The notes beneath the pieces are model-generated. The model saw nothing but the letters and a program-made list of their open reading frames with translations. It was not told where the DNA came from and ran no database searches. Of a stretch of 64,000 nucleotides of DNA, positions 1-11,745 are shown one piece after another; within the stretch, counting starts at the first letter, position 1, and each line of letters opens with the position of its first letter. Origin of the DNA: Adineta vaga. Taxonomy: Eukaryota > Rotifera. Location of the stretch: the NCBI GenBank assembly GCA_021613535.1, contig CP075494.1, forward strand, positions 9,548,001 through 9,612,000. Reading direction: 5' to 3'. A program made the position numbers and the translations under genes.

Positions 1-4
1 TTTC

Positions 5-199
5 TCAACAAAGTTGTTTAGTTGAAAAAATGAATTCAAAATGAAAGACTTTATTTTGTTGATCTGATATTTTTTCATAAAAATCGCGTGCTTCTTTATA
101 CATGGATAAAGAAAAGAACAATTTTGATCTCTTGGAAGAGTAATTGAACACCTCTCGACTGATGGTTGATGCTCTTAAATCTTTTTCTTCTTTTTCCAT
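5..199 (-). CDS. Possible small ORF or first exon, unknown
   Basis: A 64-codon minus-strand open frame begins with ATG at 199 and ends at a TGA at 7-5. It is charged, with a Lys/Glu-rich start and a central stretch YKEARDFYEKI that looks like helix. No family is recognised. It sits head to head with the guanylate cyclase that starts at 358, so it could be the first exon of a divergent gene that leaves the window. No clear GT donor is seen before the stop. It may be a chance ORF. Confidence 0.25.
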   Translation of the reverse strand: MEKEEKDLRASTISREVFNYSSKRSKLFFSLSMYKEARDFYEKISDQQNKVFHFEFIFSTKQLC

Positions 200-357
200 T
201 TCCTCGTATTTCCTTTTGTTTTATACGCGTGATCACTCTATCATTGAGAGAATATTATCTCAGGTTTTTCTTCTTCTTCTTCTTCTTTCTATCTTCATTA
301 TCAATAATATCAGTAGAATGAATGCTTACTAAATAAGACAATCATATCGACGAAACA

Positions 358-3300
358 ATGTATGGTCTTTTATTACAATCAGCCATTGAAATAATTCGAG
401 CAAAATATGGACAAGAAACATGGGAACATATTAAAACGGCGCTTCATTTAGATCTGAATTCATTTTCAGCTTTTCAACAATATGGAGAAACATTATTTGT
501 ACGAATTACAAAGATTTTAAGTGAAACTCAAAGTATACACTAAGTGCATTGTGCCATTTGAGAAGTGTAAATTAACATTTTCTTCCATTTAGATGAACCG
601 ATTGGTGATTTGATGAATATTTTTGGTCTCGAATTCGTCTCCTATATATCGAATTATGGTTATGATCGTGTCTTACGAATTCTGTAAGATTTATTTTTCT
701 AATCAACAGTTGTTTTTGAGTAAGGAACTTTTTCTTACTAGTGGACATAATATGCGAGATTTTCTTAATGGATTGGATAATTTACATGAATATATGCGTT
801 ATACATATCCACGAATGCGTCCACCATCGTTTTATGTGGAAAAAGAAACAGCTCATGGTTTAACACTTCATTATCGAAGTCGACGACGAGGTTTTGTTCA
901 TTATGTCATTGGTCAAATTACGGAGGTTTGATATCCAAATCTATCTTTGATAGATGAATAAAAAGTGATATCTTTATGAATAGGTTGGCCGTCGATTTTA
1001 TGACACACATGTTGAAATCGATATTATAAGTGAACGCGAGGAATTTGATGTTACTCATGTTGTTTTCGAATTGAAATTTGAAAATACTGCCTATGTTAAA
1101 CAAGCAACATCAGACAAAGATTCAACAGAACTTGATTTAGCTATTGATTGTCATATCTTTTTTGACTTATTTCCATTTCATATGGTTATTTCTGAATCGT
1201 TAGAAATCATTTCTGCTGGTGAATCATTAACACAACTATTTCCAAATATTGTAGGAGAACTTATTCGAGATATCTTCAATCTTGTTCGGTAATGAAATCG
1301 AACGACTAATCATTTGAGAACTGTCATGTTTGTTTTTTTCTCCTTCAGACCGATTATTACATTAAATTGGTCACAAATTGTTCTACATTCGAATAATGTC
1401 TTTGAATTTTCAACGATTGAACCATTACGAAAACAACTGAATGAAAGTGATTTACAAATAAATGATGCACGACAACAGAATGATTCGGGTAAAATAAAAA
1501 GATTGATGATCTAAATCTAATGCAATGATGAACATTTTAGAAATGCTCTTAACTATGACTGCACAACGAAATATACAAGAAGAATATTTACGTCTTCGAG
1601 GTCAAATGTTATATGTTCATGAATGGAAATCAATTATTTACTTGGCAACACCTGTGTATGTTTATATTATGGAAATAAATTTCATTTTACTTCTCATTTT
1701 AGTTTGGAAAATCTCGATGTCATGTTCAATACTGGTCTATTTATTAATGATTTATCCATGCATGATTCCAGTCGAGATTTAGTCTTGGCAGGTACTCAAC
1801 AAAGTGCTGAACTTAAACTAGCACTTGATCAAGTAATGATCAATAAATTAGACATAAAATACATTTATTTTGTTTTTCCGTATTTGTTTAGGAAAGACAA
1901 AAGAGTAAAGCATTAGAAGATAGTATGAAGAAATTAGATGCGGAAATGAAAAAAACTGATTTACTTTTGTATCAAATGATTCCGAAGAAAATTGCTGATC
2001 GATTACGAAGTGGTGAAAAAGCTGCTAGTCTCTGTGAGGTAAGAATCGCTTGACAAAATCAATGTGAATGAATGCAATATCAATCGAATATGAAGCGCTA
2101 CCTATAGAAGAATAGTCTATTGTTAATTCTAATGACCAATGGATATAAATTTCTTCAGAAAAAGACAGACAGACAGACGACCGTTAACTATAAACGAATG
2201 CTCTCTTCTTTCCTTTTTCTTATTTAGACATTTGAAAGTTGCACAATTCTATTCAGTGATGTGGTTGGTTTCACATCCATCTGTGCAGTTCTTACACCAA
2301 TGGAAGTGGTGTCAATTCTTAATGAAATGTATACAAAGTTCGATAAATGTTTAGAAACACATAATTGTTATAAAGTGGAAACGATTGGAGATGCTTATAT
2401 GTTAGTTAGTGGTTTACCAGAACGTGAGATTTTCTTCTTATTTGAAATAAAATATCTATATTGAATTGAATTTTTAGGTGCAAGAAATCATGCAGCAGAG
2501 ATTATTGATATGGCATTCGATATGCTTGATGCAATTATAACAGTATTAAATCCAACAACTGGTGAAAAACTTAAAATTCGTATTGGTTCGTTATCGAACT
2601 TCAATTTTCTAATTTCAATTATTTTATTCTTCTTCTCCCTCTAGGATGTCATAGTGGTCCCGTTGTTGCTGGAATTGCTGGTATCAAAATGCCACGATAT
2701 TGCCTGTTTGGTGATACAGTTACAACAGCAAATAAATTAGAGCAACATAGTAAAGTAAGATATTTTCACTAACATCGAGAAGATTTCTCTTTTTTTTTTA
2801 TTTCTTTTTGTATTAGGCATTACATATCCATGCTACTGATGCAACATATAAATTACTTGATCGTAAATTATACGATGTTCAAGAACGACCAAAAATGCCA
2901 ATAAATGGAGCTATATCAATAACGACATATTTTATCTTAAATAAAAAAGATCGTTCGGGTAAAGTTTCTACACGTCCATTTAACGCAGTTTTGGAAGGAA
3001 TGAAAAAATTAGAAACAGAAGAAGCTAAGAAAAAACAAACAAATACTCTTAAAAGTGGAATTAATCAAAATGCTGCTCCTTCTTCGTCTGGTCCCGTAAC
3101 TACAACATTTATAGAGAATGGAGTTATTCAAGGACCACCATCAATCGTTGCACCACCACCACTGAAAGAAAATGGTGTGAATGAAGAGTCAATATCTGCA
3201 CCAGTTCGTGACAATAATTTATCAACGATACCTATTCAAATTTCTGTACCAACTAAAAATATTTCTGATGATGATTTGACAACTCGTCTAATTCAAAATA

Positions 3301-3425
3301 CTTTAATCAAATCCTCCATTAAATCTGAGGAACCAATAAGAACATCGGAGATCATGAGTGATCAACAAGATTCAAACAAATCATTTAATAGACAATCACG
3401 TAGTCGAGCATGCGTACTTCTTTAA
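358..3425 (+). CDS. GUCY1B2: Soluble guanylate cyclase beta subunit (beta-2/atypical type)
   Basis: Haem-dependent gas-sensing guanylate cyclase subunit that makes cGMP in the cytosol. At least nine exons; the first joins are 358-520, 593-683, 742-925 and 984 on. The order is H-NOX, HNOBA, coiled coil, cyclase domain. The H-NOX proximal histidine lies in [18 protein letters not shown] and the haem-propionate motif YxSxR is HYRSRR. The HNOBA region ends in [21 protein letters not shown]. The cyclase keeps the metal aspartates ([14 protein letters not shown]) and the guanine-recognition Glu and Cys ([17 protein letters not shown]). The conserved TVNTASRME segment reads TVTTANKLE, so the usual Asn and Arg are Thr and Lys. 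A low-complexity tail ends in a CAAX-like CVLL, as in vertebrate beta-2. Family assignment is certain; beta-2 versus invertebrate atypical beta (Gyc88E-like) is less sure. Confidence 0.93.
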
Positions 3426-3898
3426 AGACATATCTTTCTCCTGAGATAAACAACAAGCATTGTTTTGTCTCATATTTTCTCTTTCCCTCTCTCTCTCTCT
3501 CACTTCGCTTTGAATGTAAATGGCTTTGTGTTGGAATAAAAATGTTGCAATTTATTATATTTATGTTTAACCAAGATAAAAAAGATTGACAGACGATGCA
3601 TATTTTTTTTTTGTTGTTGTAGATTTGAACTGGCAAGTTTTCTTTTTCTTCTAACAGAATGGAAAACAATCATATTATTAAAGTAGGTACTTAAAATAAA
3701 AATGAGCATGAGCAAGACTCGCATCGTTAAGAAAGAAAGAAAAATTTATTGCTAAGCAGTCAAATATGTAATAAAGAGAGAAAAAAAAAGAATGAAGGAA
3801 AAGAAAACGAGAACGAAATATAAATGATGAGGACATGTGTATACTATGTGCACACGTATATTTAACTGTAATGACAAGTCATCCTTGTAATCAAATAC
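3426..3898. other. Spacer between guanylate cyclase and TMEM41B
   Basis: Holds a pyrimidine-rich stretch (CT repeats near 3485-3502), T and A runs and a purine-rich block at 3730-3820. It presumably contains the cyclase 3' UTR and the TMEM41B promoter. No conserved coding sequence seen. Confidence 0.5.
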
Positions 3899-4944
3899 AT
3901 GTTTACTTCATCAGGTGATTATTCAGTTACAATTCCAGGTAATGAAATGAAATGATAATATATAAAATAATTCTTATCTATCGTTTAGATTTATCGAAAG
4001 AATTAAATGAACAATTAATTTCTGTTCAAATGAATGAAAATATTTCTACAACAATTCAATTAATTAATCCAAAGAGTAGACGTATTAAACGACGACATTT
4101 TGTAATCTTAGTACTTATATTTCTTGTTTCAATATTGAGTTTATATACTGTATATATCTTATTTCCAAGAATTGATCCGTATGTACATATAAAGAAAGTA
4201 GAATTTTGAATTTCTTGTTTTTTCTTTTGATTTTATTTAGTTCAGAAAAAGATGCTTTTCGAATTCCAAAAACAATTGACGATGCGAAAATTCTCGGCGA
4301 TGTTTTATATAAATACAGTAAACATCATCTCGATATATTATAATGATAGCTTTTTTTCTCACATACATTTTGTAAGATAAAATAATTTCTTTCATTGATT
4401 CACATCATTTTTATTCTTCATATTTAGTTTACAAACATTTGCGATACCTGGTTCAATATTTTTAAGTATTCTCGCTGGATTTTTATATCCATTTCCCTTA
4501 GCATTATTTCTTGTTTGCTTATGTTCATCAATAGGTGCAAGTTTTTGTTATTTACTTTCTCAATTATTTGGTCGAAATCTTGTGTTGAAATATTTTCATA
4601 GTAGAATTACGATTTGGCAAAAAAGAGTTCAAGCACATTCAGATAGTCTAATTTGGTTTATTATTTTCTTACGTTTAACTCCAATTCTACCCAATTGGTT
4701 TATTAATGTTTGTGCACCAATTTTGGATGTACCTTTAGGACCATTTTTTGTAGGAACATTTGCTGGTGTTGCATTACCATCTGTCTTATTTATTCAAGCG
4801 GGAAAAACATTGCATCAATTGACATCACCATCGGATGTATTTTCATGGCGTTCAATGTTTATGCTTGGATTTTGTGCAATTCTCTCGTTAATTCCGATAC
4901 GATTCAAAGATAAAATTCAGAATTTTTTTAAAAAACAAAGTTAA
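3899..4944 (+). CDS. TMEM41B: TMEM41B-like VTT-domain ER membrane protein (apparent internal frameshift)
   Basis: TMEM41B is an ER phospholipid scramblase of the VTT (DedA-like) family, needed for autophagosome and lipoprotein formation. Start chosen at 3899 because exon 1 (3899-3938, MFTSSGDYSVTIP) joins exon 2 (from 3989) in frame. A cytosolic basic segment (KSRRIKRRHF) precedes the first membrane segment (HFVILVLIFLVSILSLYTVY). The VTT core is highly conserved: LQTFAIPGSIF, SILAGFLYPFPLALFLV, GASFCYLLSQLFGR, LRLTPILPNWFINV and GTFAGVALPSVLF, ending FFKKQS. Between DDAKILGDVLYKY and TYIFLQTF the frame is broken: conserved-like residues before and after 4341 lie in different frames with stops TAA TGA TAG between. 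Either two extra bases (TA) sit near 4335-4342, or a 37-nt GTAAAC..ATAG intron removes part of a membrane helix. The stop is 93 nt before the GEN1 start. Confidence 0.88.
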
Positions 4945-5037
4945 AAATGCATTTCGTTTTTGTTTAATTCAAATAAATATTCAATGAGTGACAGAGTTTT
5001 GAACAAAAATAAAGATCTTTTTTAAATTTATTTTCAG

Positions 5038-7224
5038 ATGGGCGTGAAACATCTATGGTCAATTTTAGAACCAGCTTGTAAACAAGGTTCTTATGAAGAT
5101 TTAGCAGGAAAAACAGCAGCAGTTGATTTAAGTATATGGATTATTGAATGTCGATCTGTACCAACGAATCATCATCGAAATTCACTTCATTTAAGGTAGA
5201 AACTTAATTAATGAATATGAAAACTGAATCTTTGTTTCTTACTTTATAGGACATTATTTTTCCGTGTATTAAATATGATTTATTTCAATATTAAGCCAAT
5301 TTTTGTTCTTGATTCAACTAAAATAATTGAATTAAAACTCGATACCGTTTCGAAACGATTAGCATTACAAAATAAACAAACAACTCATGATCGTTCACAT
5401 TTTAATATATTAATCAATGAAGTAAAGATAACGGAACAAGTTCGGAATTTATTTTTATACTTTCGCTCTTCTTTTCAGTGTTCTGAGTTACTCAATTATC
5501 TAGGCTTACCAATCATTCGAGCAGATGGTGAAGCAGAAAAACTATGTGCACAATTGAATCAAATGAATGTAAGATATTTCTTCCAAGATATTCCTGTTCT
5601 TTTATTCTATTTATTTGAAGATCGTGGATGTTGTTATTACTAATGATAGTGATTGTTTTGTCTATGGTGCTAAGACGATTATTCGAAATTTTGGTATTGA
5701 TATGAAGGTACATTGATCATTGTAGAACGAACGGTTATTATTAAGAATGAATTCGTTTTCTTTTAGTCGATTTCCTTTGATATTTATGATCGCCATGAAA
5801 TTGAATCAGCATGCCATCTAAGTCAACGTTCACTCTTAACTCTCGCTTTACTTCTTGGCTCAGATTATGATAGTCAAGGTATTCAAGGTATTGGTCGTGA
5901 ATATGCACTAAAATTTCTTCAATTAATACCATCAAATTATGATCCCGTAGAATATTTTCGTACAGTTCTCTTAAGAAACAATCCACAAAATAAATATGAA
6001 CAAAAAATTTTAAATATTTTAAAAGATAATAATAAAAATGTCAAACATTTTGATAAAATTATTCAAGAATATTCATCATTACAATTGAATAATATACCAC
6101 TTATTGCATCGATTGCATCAATTAAATGGTTAAAACCAGTACGAGTCAAAGAATTACAATCATATATGAAGAAAAAACTTGGATGGATTGAATCATATAC
6201 ATTTATTAAAGTAATAATATCTTTCAATGTAAAGGAAACATTTTGAATTGACATGTTATTTGTTCTTTAGGTCTTTCCATTACTAACACGTTTTCAAATT
6301 CTTTATCGTTTGAATATGCTTGAACTTGATGTTGATGATGTTCTTTCTCTATCTGATACAACAATTTTTCAACCGATATGTATAAAAAAGATCCGTATAC
6401 GACAAAATAAACAATATTATGAAATTGAATGGAAACAACATAATCTACCTTCAACACAAACTCTTGAAGATCAATTAGAAAATTTATCTCTTATTGTATT
6501 GGATGATGATGATGATGATGATGAAAAGTTAATCACCATTGAACCTGCAGATTTATTTCGACATGCTTATCCTGATGTTGTGAATGCGTTTGAAACTCCT
6601 GTATTGAAATCGAAAAAACTGAAAAAACCAACAATAGATGAAAGATTAATAATAAAAAGGAAACCAAAAGTTAAACAACCATCATCAGCAACAGCGGCAA
6701 TGTCAACATCAATGTCATTGGATTTATTAAGTATGATCCAGGATGAAACATGTGAAATTCCATTCACGAAACCAAAGAAATTTAACCATCGACCAACGAT
6801 GGCAGCATTATCAACTTCGATTAATATCGATGTTTTAAGTGTACTACAAAAATCTAATGGAAATATTAATGTATTAAAAAAATCAAAATCACGACCGATT
6901 AAACATAAAACTCAATCAGACATGGCTCTTCAAGGTAAGAATGAACTTATCAATATCAAAGATTTTATTTATTTTTTTGTATCTTGTTTAGCTCGAAAAC
7001 CTGCTACTTTATTAAATACATCATTATCGCTTGATGTATTGGATATAATCTTACGTGAAAAACAACATTTAAATGATGATGATGATGAATGTCAAATAAC
7101 AAACATAATTATGAAACAATCCAGTACATTTTCTGATAAAGATCTTGTACAATTATCTTCATGTGATGAAGATGTTTTACCTTTACCATTATGGGATCGT
7201 ATTCGACAACGTGCAGTTGTGTAA
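5038..7224 (+). CDS. GEN1: GEN1 Holliday-junction resolvase (XPG/Rad2 family)
   Basis: Structure-specific nuclease that cuts Holliday junctions and 5' flaps in recombination repair. It begins MGVKHLWSILEPACK, typical of GEN1; the N-terminal nuclease half (AVDLSIWI) and XPG-I half (RADGEAEKLCAQLN, VITNDSDCFVYG) carry the acidic metal ligands, then LALLLGSDYDSQGIQGIG forms the helix-hairpin-helix region. A GEN1-type chromodomain follows (IKKIRIRQNKQYYEIEW). The tail is disordered, with an Asp run and three short repeats (MSTSMSLDLLSM, ALSTSINIDVLSV, LNTSLSLDVLDI). Exon ends read: 5195/5250, an in-frame 57-nt intron in the NILINE-CSELL stretch, then joins giving LNQMN-IVDVVITND and DMK-SISFDIY. 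TTTTCAG lies directly against the ATG, so the 5' end could be a trans-splice site. Confidence 0.95.
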
Positions 7225-9695
7225 TCGATTTCATATTCGTTTCGCGATGTATTTTTCTGTTTATAATCTAGATCCGATGGATCTCTCTCTCTCTCTTCCA
7301 TTCCTTCTATGTCAGATTTTCTTTCTTTTCTTTTATCGAATGATAATCATAATCGTGCTTCTTATAATATGCAGATATCTATATATTCCAGTCAGCTGTA
7401 AATAAATTTTTTGAATATTAATAAAAATACATCAACGAAAAAATAACGATATTTAACTATTCCTGAAAGAATTCTTTGTGTATGTTAGAAAGATAATCTT
7501 ATGATGGCTCTTGTTGATATTTTCGTCTTCGGTATTTTTTACTATATTCCAAATTATAATCTTCGTATGGGTTTTTCAAATATCAATTTGTATTACTTGA
7601 AGTATTGGATTCATAATGATTTACTTGTCTGTCGATGTATCAGTAAAGGCAAATATTGTACTTTTAAATTTATAGAAAAGAAATGTCTATAATGTTCTTC
7701 TGCCTACGTATGATGAAATCTTTTGTTTAATAATGCTGTATTGTTTATATATTCTTTCGATAGATACTTCATTCTATCTAAACATACGTTTGGCTTGTAT
7801 GAATGGAATATTTATTTTTTTCCTATTGTCTTTGTCTATAATCATAGGTTAATAGACATCATATTCCTGGATAGAGTTAGTTATTAATTCGTATTTTGTA
7901 TTGTCACAATGTATATTGGCTCTTCGGTTCAACAGAAAATTTGATGGTGATATTTTATTGCGTTTTATTATACACGGTGGCAAGCATAATATCCAAAGTA
8001 CGCTTATCTATCCTTGATAATATGCTTTGTGGTACTTTTACCATGAACTAGTGATCAATAGATTAAAAGCAAAAGAAAATCTTGACGAAGCTAAATAGGA
8101 CTAGCGAAATATGTAAGAGAAAAAGAAGAGGTGAATGTAATTGATGGACGGTAGTCTCGTTCTATATGCATAATTTATACTTTCACAGTGAATTAGCGTA
8201 AGAAATATTTACAGCACACAATTGCCTGTTACAGATGGACAAAATCCTATTATGAATTATTTCTCTCTAACAGTTAATTGAATATATTTTAACTAAATTT
8301 AAGACAAGCAAAAATATTCATAAAGCCATTTTCGGATTATTGTTTGAAATTGATGTTGCTAGTAATAGATTGTTAGTTTTTCTTTTTAGAGATCTACCGT
8401 TACAAACAACACATTAGCACAAAACGAACTTTTTTGAATATCATATTTTTTAGTAGGTTTCATCCGATAAATCAATCATACATTTAGTTTGAATCTTTTG
8501 CGTAGTTTTCTGTAATAATCAAATAGAATGCAGACGATTTAAGGATCTAAAATGAATGGTTAACCTTACTGAATATTCTGCACTTAGATGAATTTTTAAA
8601 AGTTATTCATCGATATTTGCATTGTCTTGTGCTAAACTTATTAGCTTTCATTTCAAGTAGTGAGAAATTGATTGTCTTAGTTATTATTTGTCAGTCAAAA
8701 TAGAAGATAGATTATGATTATGTTGATATTAGTTATTTATCTTCTTTTTTATTTCCACTGTATCTAAATACAACAAACGACGAAAGATTTGTTCAAGCTA
8801 TTGAAGAATAAGCCAGAAGTTAAGATTAAATCTGAAGTAATTGGAAGTACATTGATTTTTAAGGTGAGTATGAAATGATAAACAAAAGTTTTTATTTATT
8901 TTTCTTCACTTCATTAGTCATTTAATAGGAACCGATAGACAATAAAGAATTCGCTTATTTAAGACCATGATAACGAACAAAAGAAAACTCTCGATGATTT
9001 TGTTCATTAATGTGTCTTGTCGTTTCGTTCAGATAACAGTAAGTACTTTTCTATTTCATAAGTTGCGATTGATTATATAAAATCAGTCGTGAACAAAAAT
9101 CTGCTAAAAATCGTATTTATGTATTTTTTTATAGCGTACTGAGAATTATCAATTAGGATAATTATAATAATCATAGATCATCTGTTAGATATATCAATAA
9201 TGAAACAGATGAGTAGATGCAAAATTGTGGTCTTCACATTTAAGATTAGTGACAATTCATGTCAATAAACTGTCATATATGTTTTAAATGACATGATTGC
9301 TTTATTTAATCAGTATGGGAACGCCTGTCATTGTCAATTGATTGAGAATGAGAATGAGAAATGAATCTTCTCATTAAAATATCATCATCATCTACTGACA
9401 TCTATCTGTCTTGAATTACTATATTTTGTCAGTTAAAATATCTTGAAACTTCAATAAAAGACAAAATCATTTGAAATTACTTTCTTATTAATCCTAAAAT
9501 CATTATTTAACACGAAAACCTTTTTTTTTCTAAAGAGGTTACCAATTCTTTCTAATGGTATCATCACTTGGTCGTTGTTGTTTTTTCTTTCTGTACGTCA
9601 AACCAGCATCTATTGTTTATTTTCTCCAGTATTAAACAGTACTTCTTACTATTTCTTTTTTTCGATTTAATTAATACTCCACTTATTCATACATA
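7225..9695. other. Long AT-rich spacer
   Basis: No complete gene seen. It holds the GEN1 3' UTR (CT-rich run at 7281-7300), an imperfect 12-bp inverted repeat (7982-7993 with 8016-8027) and a two-exon coding-like relic at 8768-8970, listed separately. Confidence 0.5.
8768..8970 (+). pseudogene. Two exon-like fragments, unknown protein
   Basis: After an in-frame TAA at 8765-8767 the frame is open for 32 codons (central part KDLFKLLKNKPEVKIKSEVI) up to AAG at 8863, followed by a good donor GTGAGT. An acceptor TTTAATAG lies at 8921-8928, and the next 13 codons (EPIDNKEFAYLRP) continue in phase to a TGA at 8968. Composition is protein-like (Lys/Glu-rich), unlike its flanks. No start codon was found in frame, so it reads as the 3' end of a small gene whose 5' part is lost or unrecognised. 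Family unknown. Confidence 0.3.
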
Positions 9696-10993
9696 ATGTC
9701 TAATGTTCCATCAAATCATCCATCTATCCGGTAAGATCTTTATCTTTATTTTCAATATATTCTGTACGTTCATCGGTTCTTTTTCAAGTGTCCATGCACC
9801 ACCGGGTGGTCATAGTAATAACATTTTCAGCACATCGGAATTCGAACAATCTGCTGCCAATAAGAAGAAACATATGGAATCGGATATTTTCGGTTCAAAA
9901 AAGGAAACCAATGAGCCAGTGCCTTCAACAAAGTGAGATAATGAAACTTTTCTTGTCGAAAATTCTTCTATTTACTGTGAATAGACCAAGTCGTAGTACA
10001 GGAAATAATATTTTTGGTACTGATTCTGAACAAAATAATACAAAAGCAGGAACTCTTGCGGGTCAATTTAAACAGACTCAAATGAAATCGAATATATTTG
10101 GAACTGATGAACCAACATCAGCACGTTCAACATCGGACAAAAATAAATCAGATATATTTGGTGTTAATGATAAAAATGAACAAAATAAAAATGGTGCAGG
10201 TATTCGACATGGTTTACGAGGTAAGTAAACTGCAATGGATAGTATCAAATCATCTATTATTAGTACGAGGTTTTGTTTGATCTTGAGAATGATAATACTT
10301 TGTTTAGATCCAAATGCATCACGCAGTGAGTGTGCTGTTGTCTTTTTTCTTTGTTGTTTTTTGTTTGGCTTTGAACTAAAACATGAAAAGATGTGTTTTA
10401 ATTTTTCCTAGACACGTTCTTAACCATATTTCCCTTCATTGTGTGCTAAGCACATCTATCTCTTGTCTTACACTAGTACATAATTGTGTATAACACCAAT
10501 CCTGAAAATGAGATCTTTAAAAGCCTGATGCTTTTATTTAGACAACTATTGTTCATATCAAACTTCGAATATATTCGTGTAAATGTGCATTGCTTTATTG
10601 AATCGAATGACTTCTATCTTGCTCGGAAGAGGAAAACAGAGATGTTGAAAAATCTGCTTTTGAGTGAAACTATAATTTAATGCTTTGGCTGTTTTTTGTT
10701 TGCTATCAAAATTTATTTTGAACTTTTTTGAATACTCACTCATTCGATGTTTTCTTTCCACTTCTTTAGGTGGATACAATCCAATTAATGGAGAAGCATA
10801 TACACCTAAGGAAAATATAAATACAAATGAAAAAGAAGCCGAAACTGGCCATGAAAATACTGAAGCCAATGGCAATGCTCAGGTCGCAACTGCTGAAAAT
10901 ACGCAAACACCAACAGCTACTAATCCTGCAGAGAAAGAGGATGTTAAGAAAGTTGCTGATGCAACTGATGGAAATGCAGCTCAGAAGGTATAG
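9696..10993 (+). CDS. JPT1: Jupiter/JPT (HN1)-like microtubule-associated protein
   Basis: Small disordered protein of the Jupiter/HN1 family, which in flies binds microtubules. Evidence is the motif RVHAPPGGHSNNIF, close to the family's RVLRPPGG motif, and four spaced IFG boxes (SDIFG, NNIFGT, SNIFGT, SDIFGV). Exons: 9696-9730, 9789-9932, 9985-10220, a microexon 10308-10325, and 10770-10993. The microexon encodes DPNASR and is 18 nt, so including or skipping it keeps the frame. The tail is Glu/Thr/Ala-rich and has no known domain. Low-complexity proteins of this type are hard to align, so the family call rests mainly on the PPGG and IFG motifs. Confidence 0.72.
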
Positions 10994-11745
10994 TAAAAAA
11001 TTTAGTTAAATGGTGATATTCAAAATCTAGGGAGTTCGAATCAAGGTGATAGAACATAACTAACTGTTCGATGATGATTTCTACACCGTTTACCCGTCTG
11101 ATAAACGAAAATCATGTTGACAACTTTGTGTCCTGAGAACAGTTTTTGTATTTTTCTCAATCAACTTCTCCATATACATTTCTATTGTTTCATAGAATAT
11201 TCATACAAGTGTTCGTGTATTTCATCCTCCAGGTGGCAGATCCAATGGTCCACTTTGGTAAATCTCAATCTTCGAATTGACATAAACTCTTCCTATTTTA
11301 ATTATTGTCTTGTGTATTCAACAGTATATACTTCCCATAACACTTTTTTATCTATCATTCCTTTTTCTTTTTGCTGTCTTATGGTATTATTTTTGTGATT
11401 CATTCTCATTAACACATCAGATAAACAGAAACGTGTGGTGTTCTCTTTTTTTCTTGTCGACTTATATACATGTATACACATACATATACATATGTGTTGT
11501 CTGTGGTTGAGAATGATTGATGTATGATGATTCCATTTTTAAAACACAGTGAAAAAACAAAACAAAACGTAATCAAATCAATTCTTCTTTCTCTTACACT
11601 TTAGATATGATTATCGACGATATGAAAAGAGAGAATTGTTAGAAGGGCAATTACATCTGTTTTCTTCTCGCCGGTGACGAATGTACAAACGATAGATTCG
11701 ATTGAAATCTATACATATAATATCTATACATAGAAATAATCAAAT
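10994..11745. other. Spacer between JPT-like gene and PAN3
   Basis: Contains AT-rich and T-rich stretches and a short purine/pyrimidine alternating run (about 11460-11500, ACATACATATACAT type). No conserved coding sequence; presumably holds the JPT 3' UTR and PAN3 promoter/5' UTR. Confidence 0.45.
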
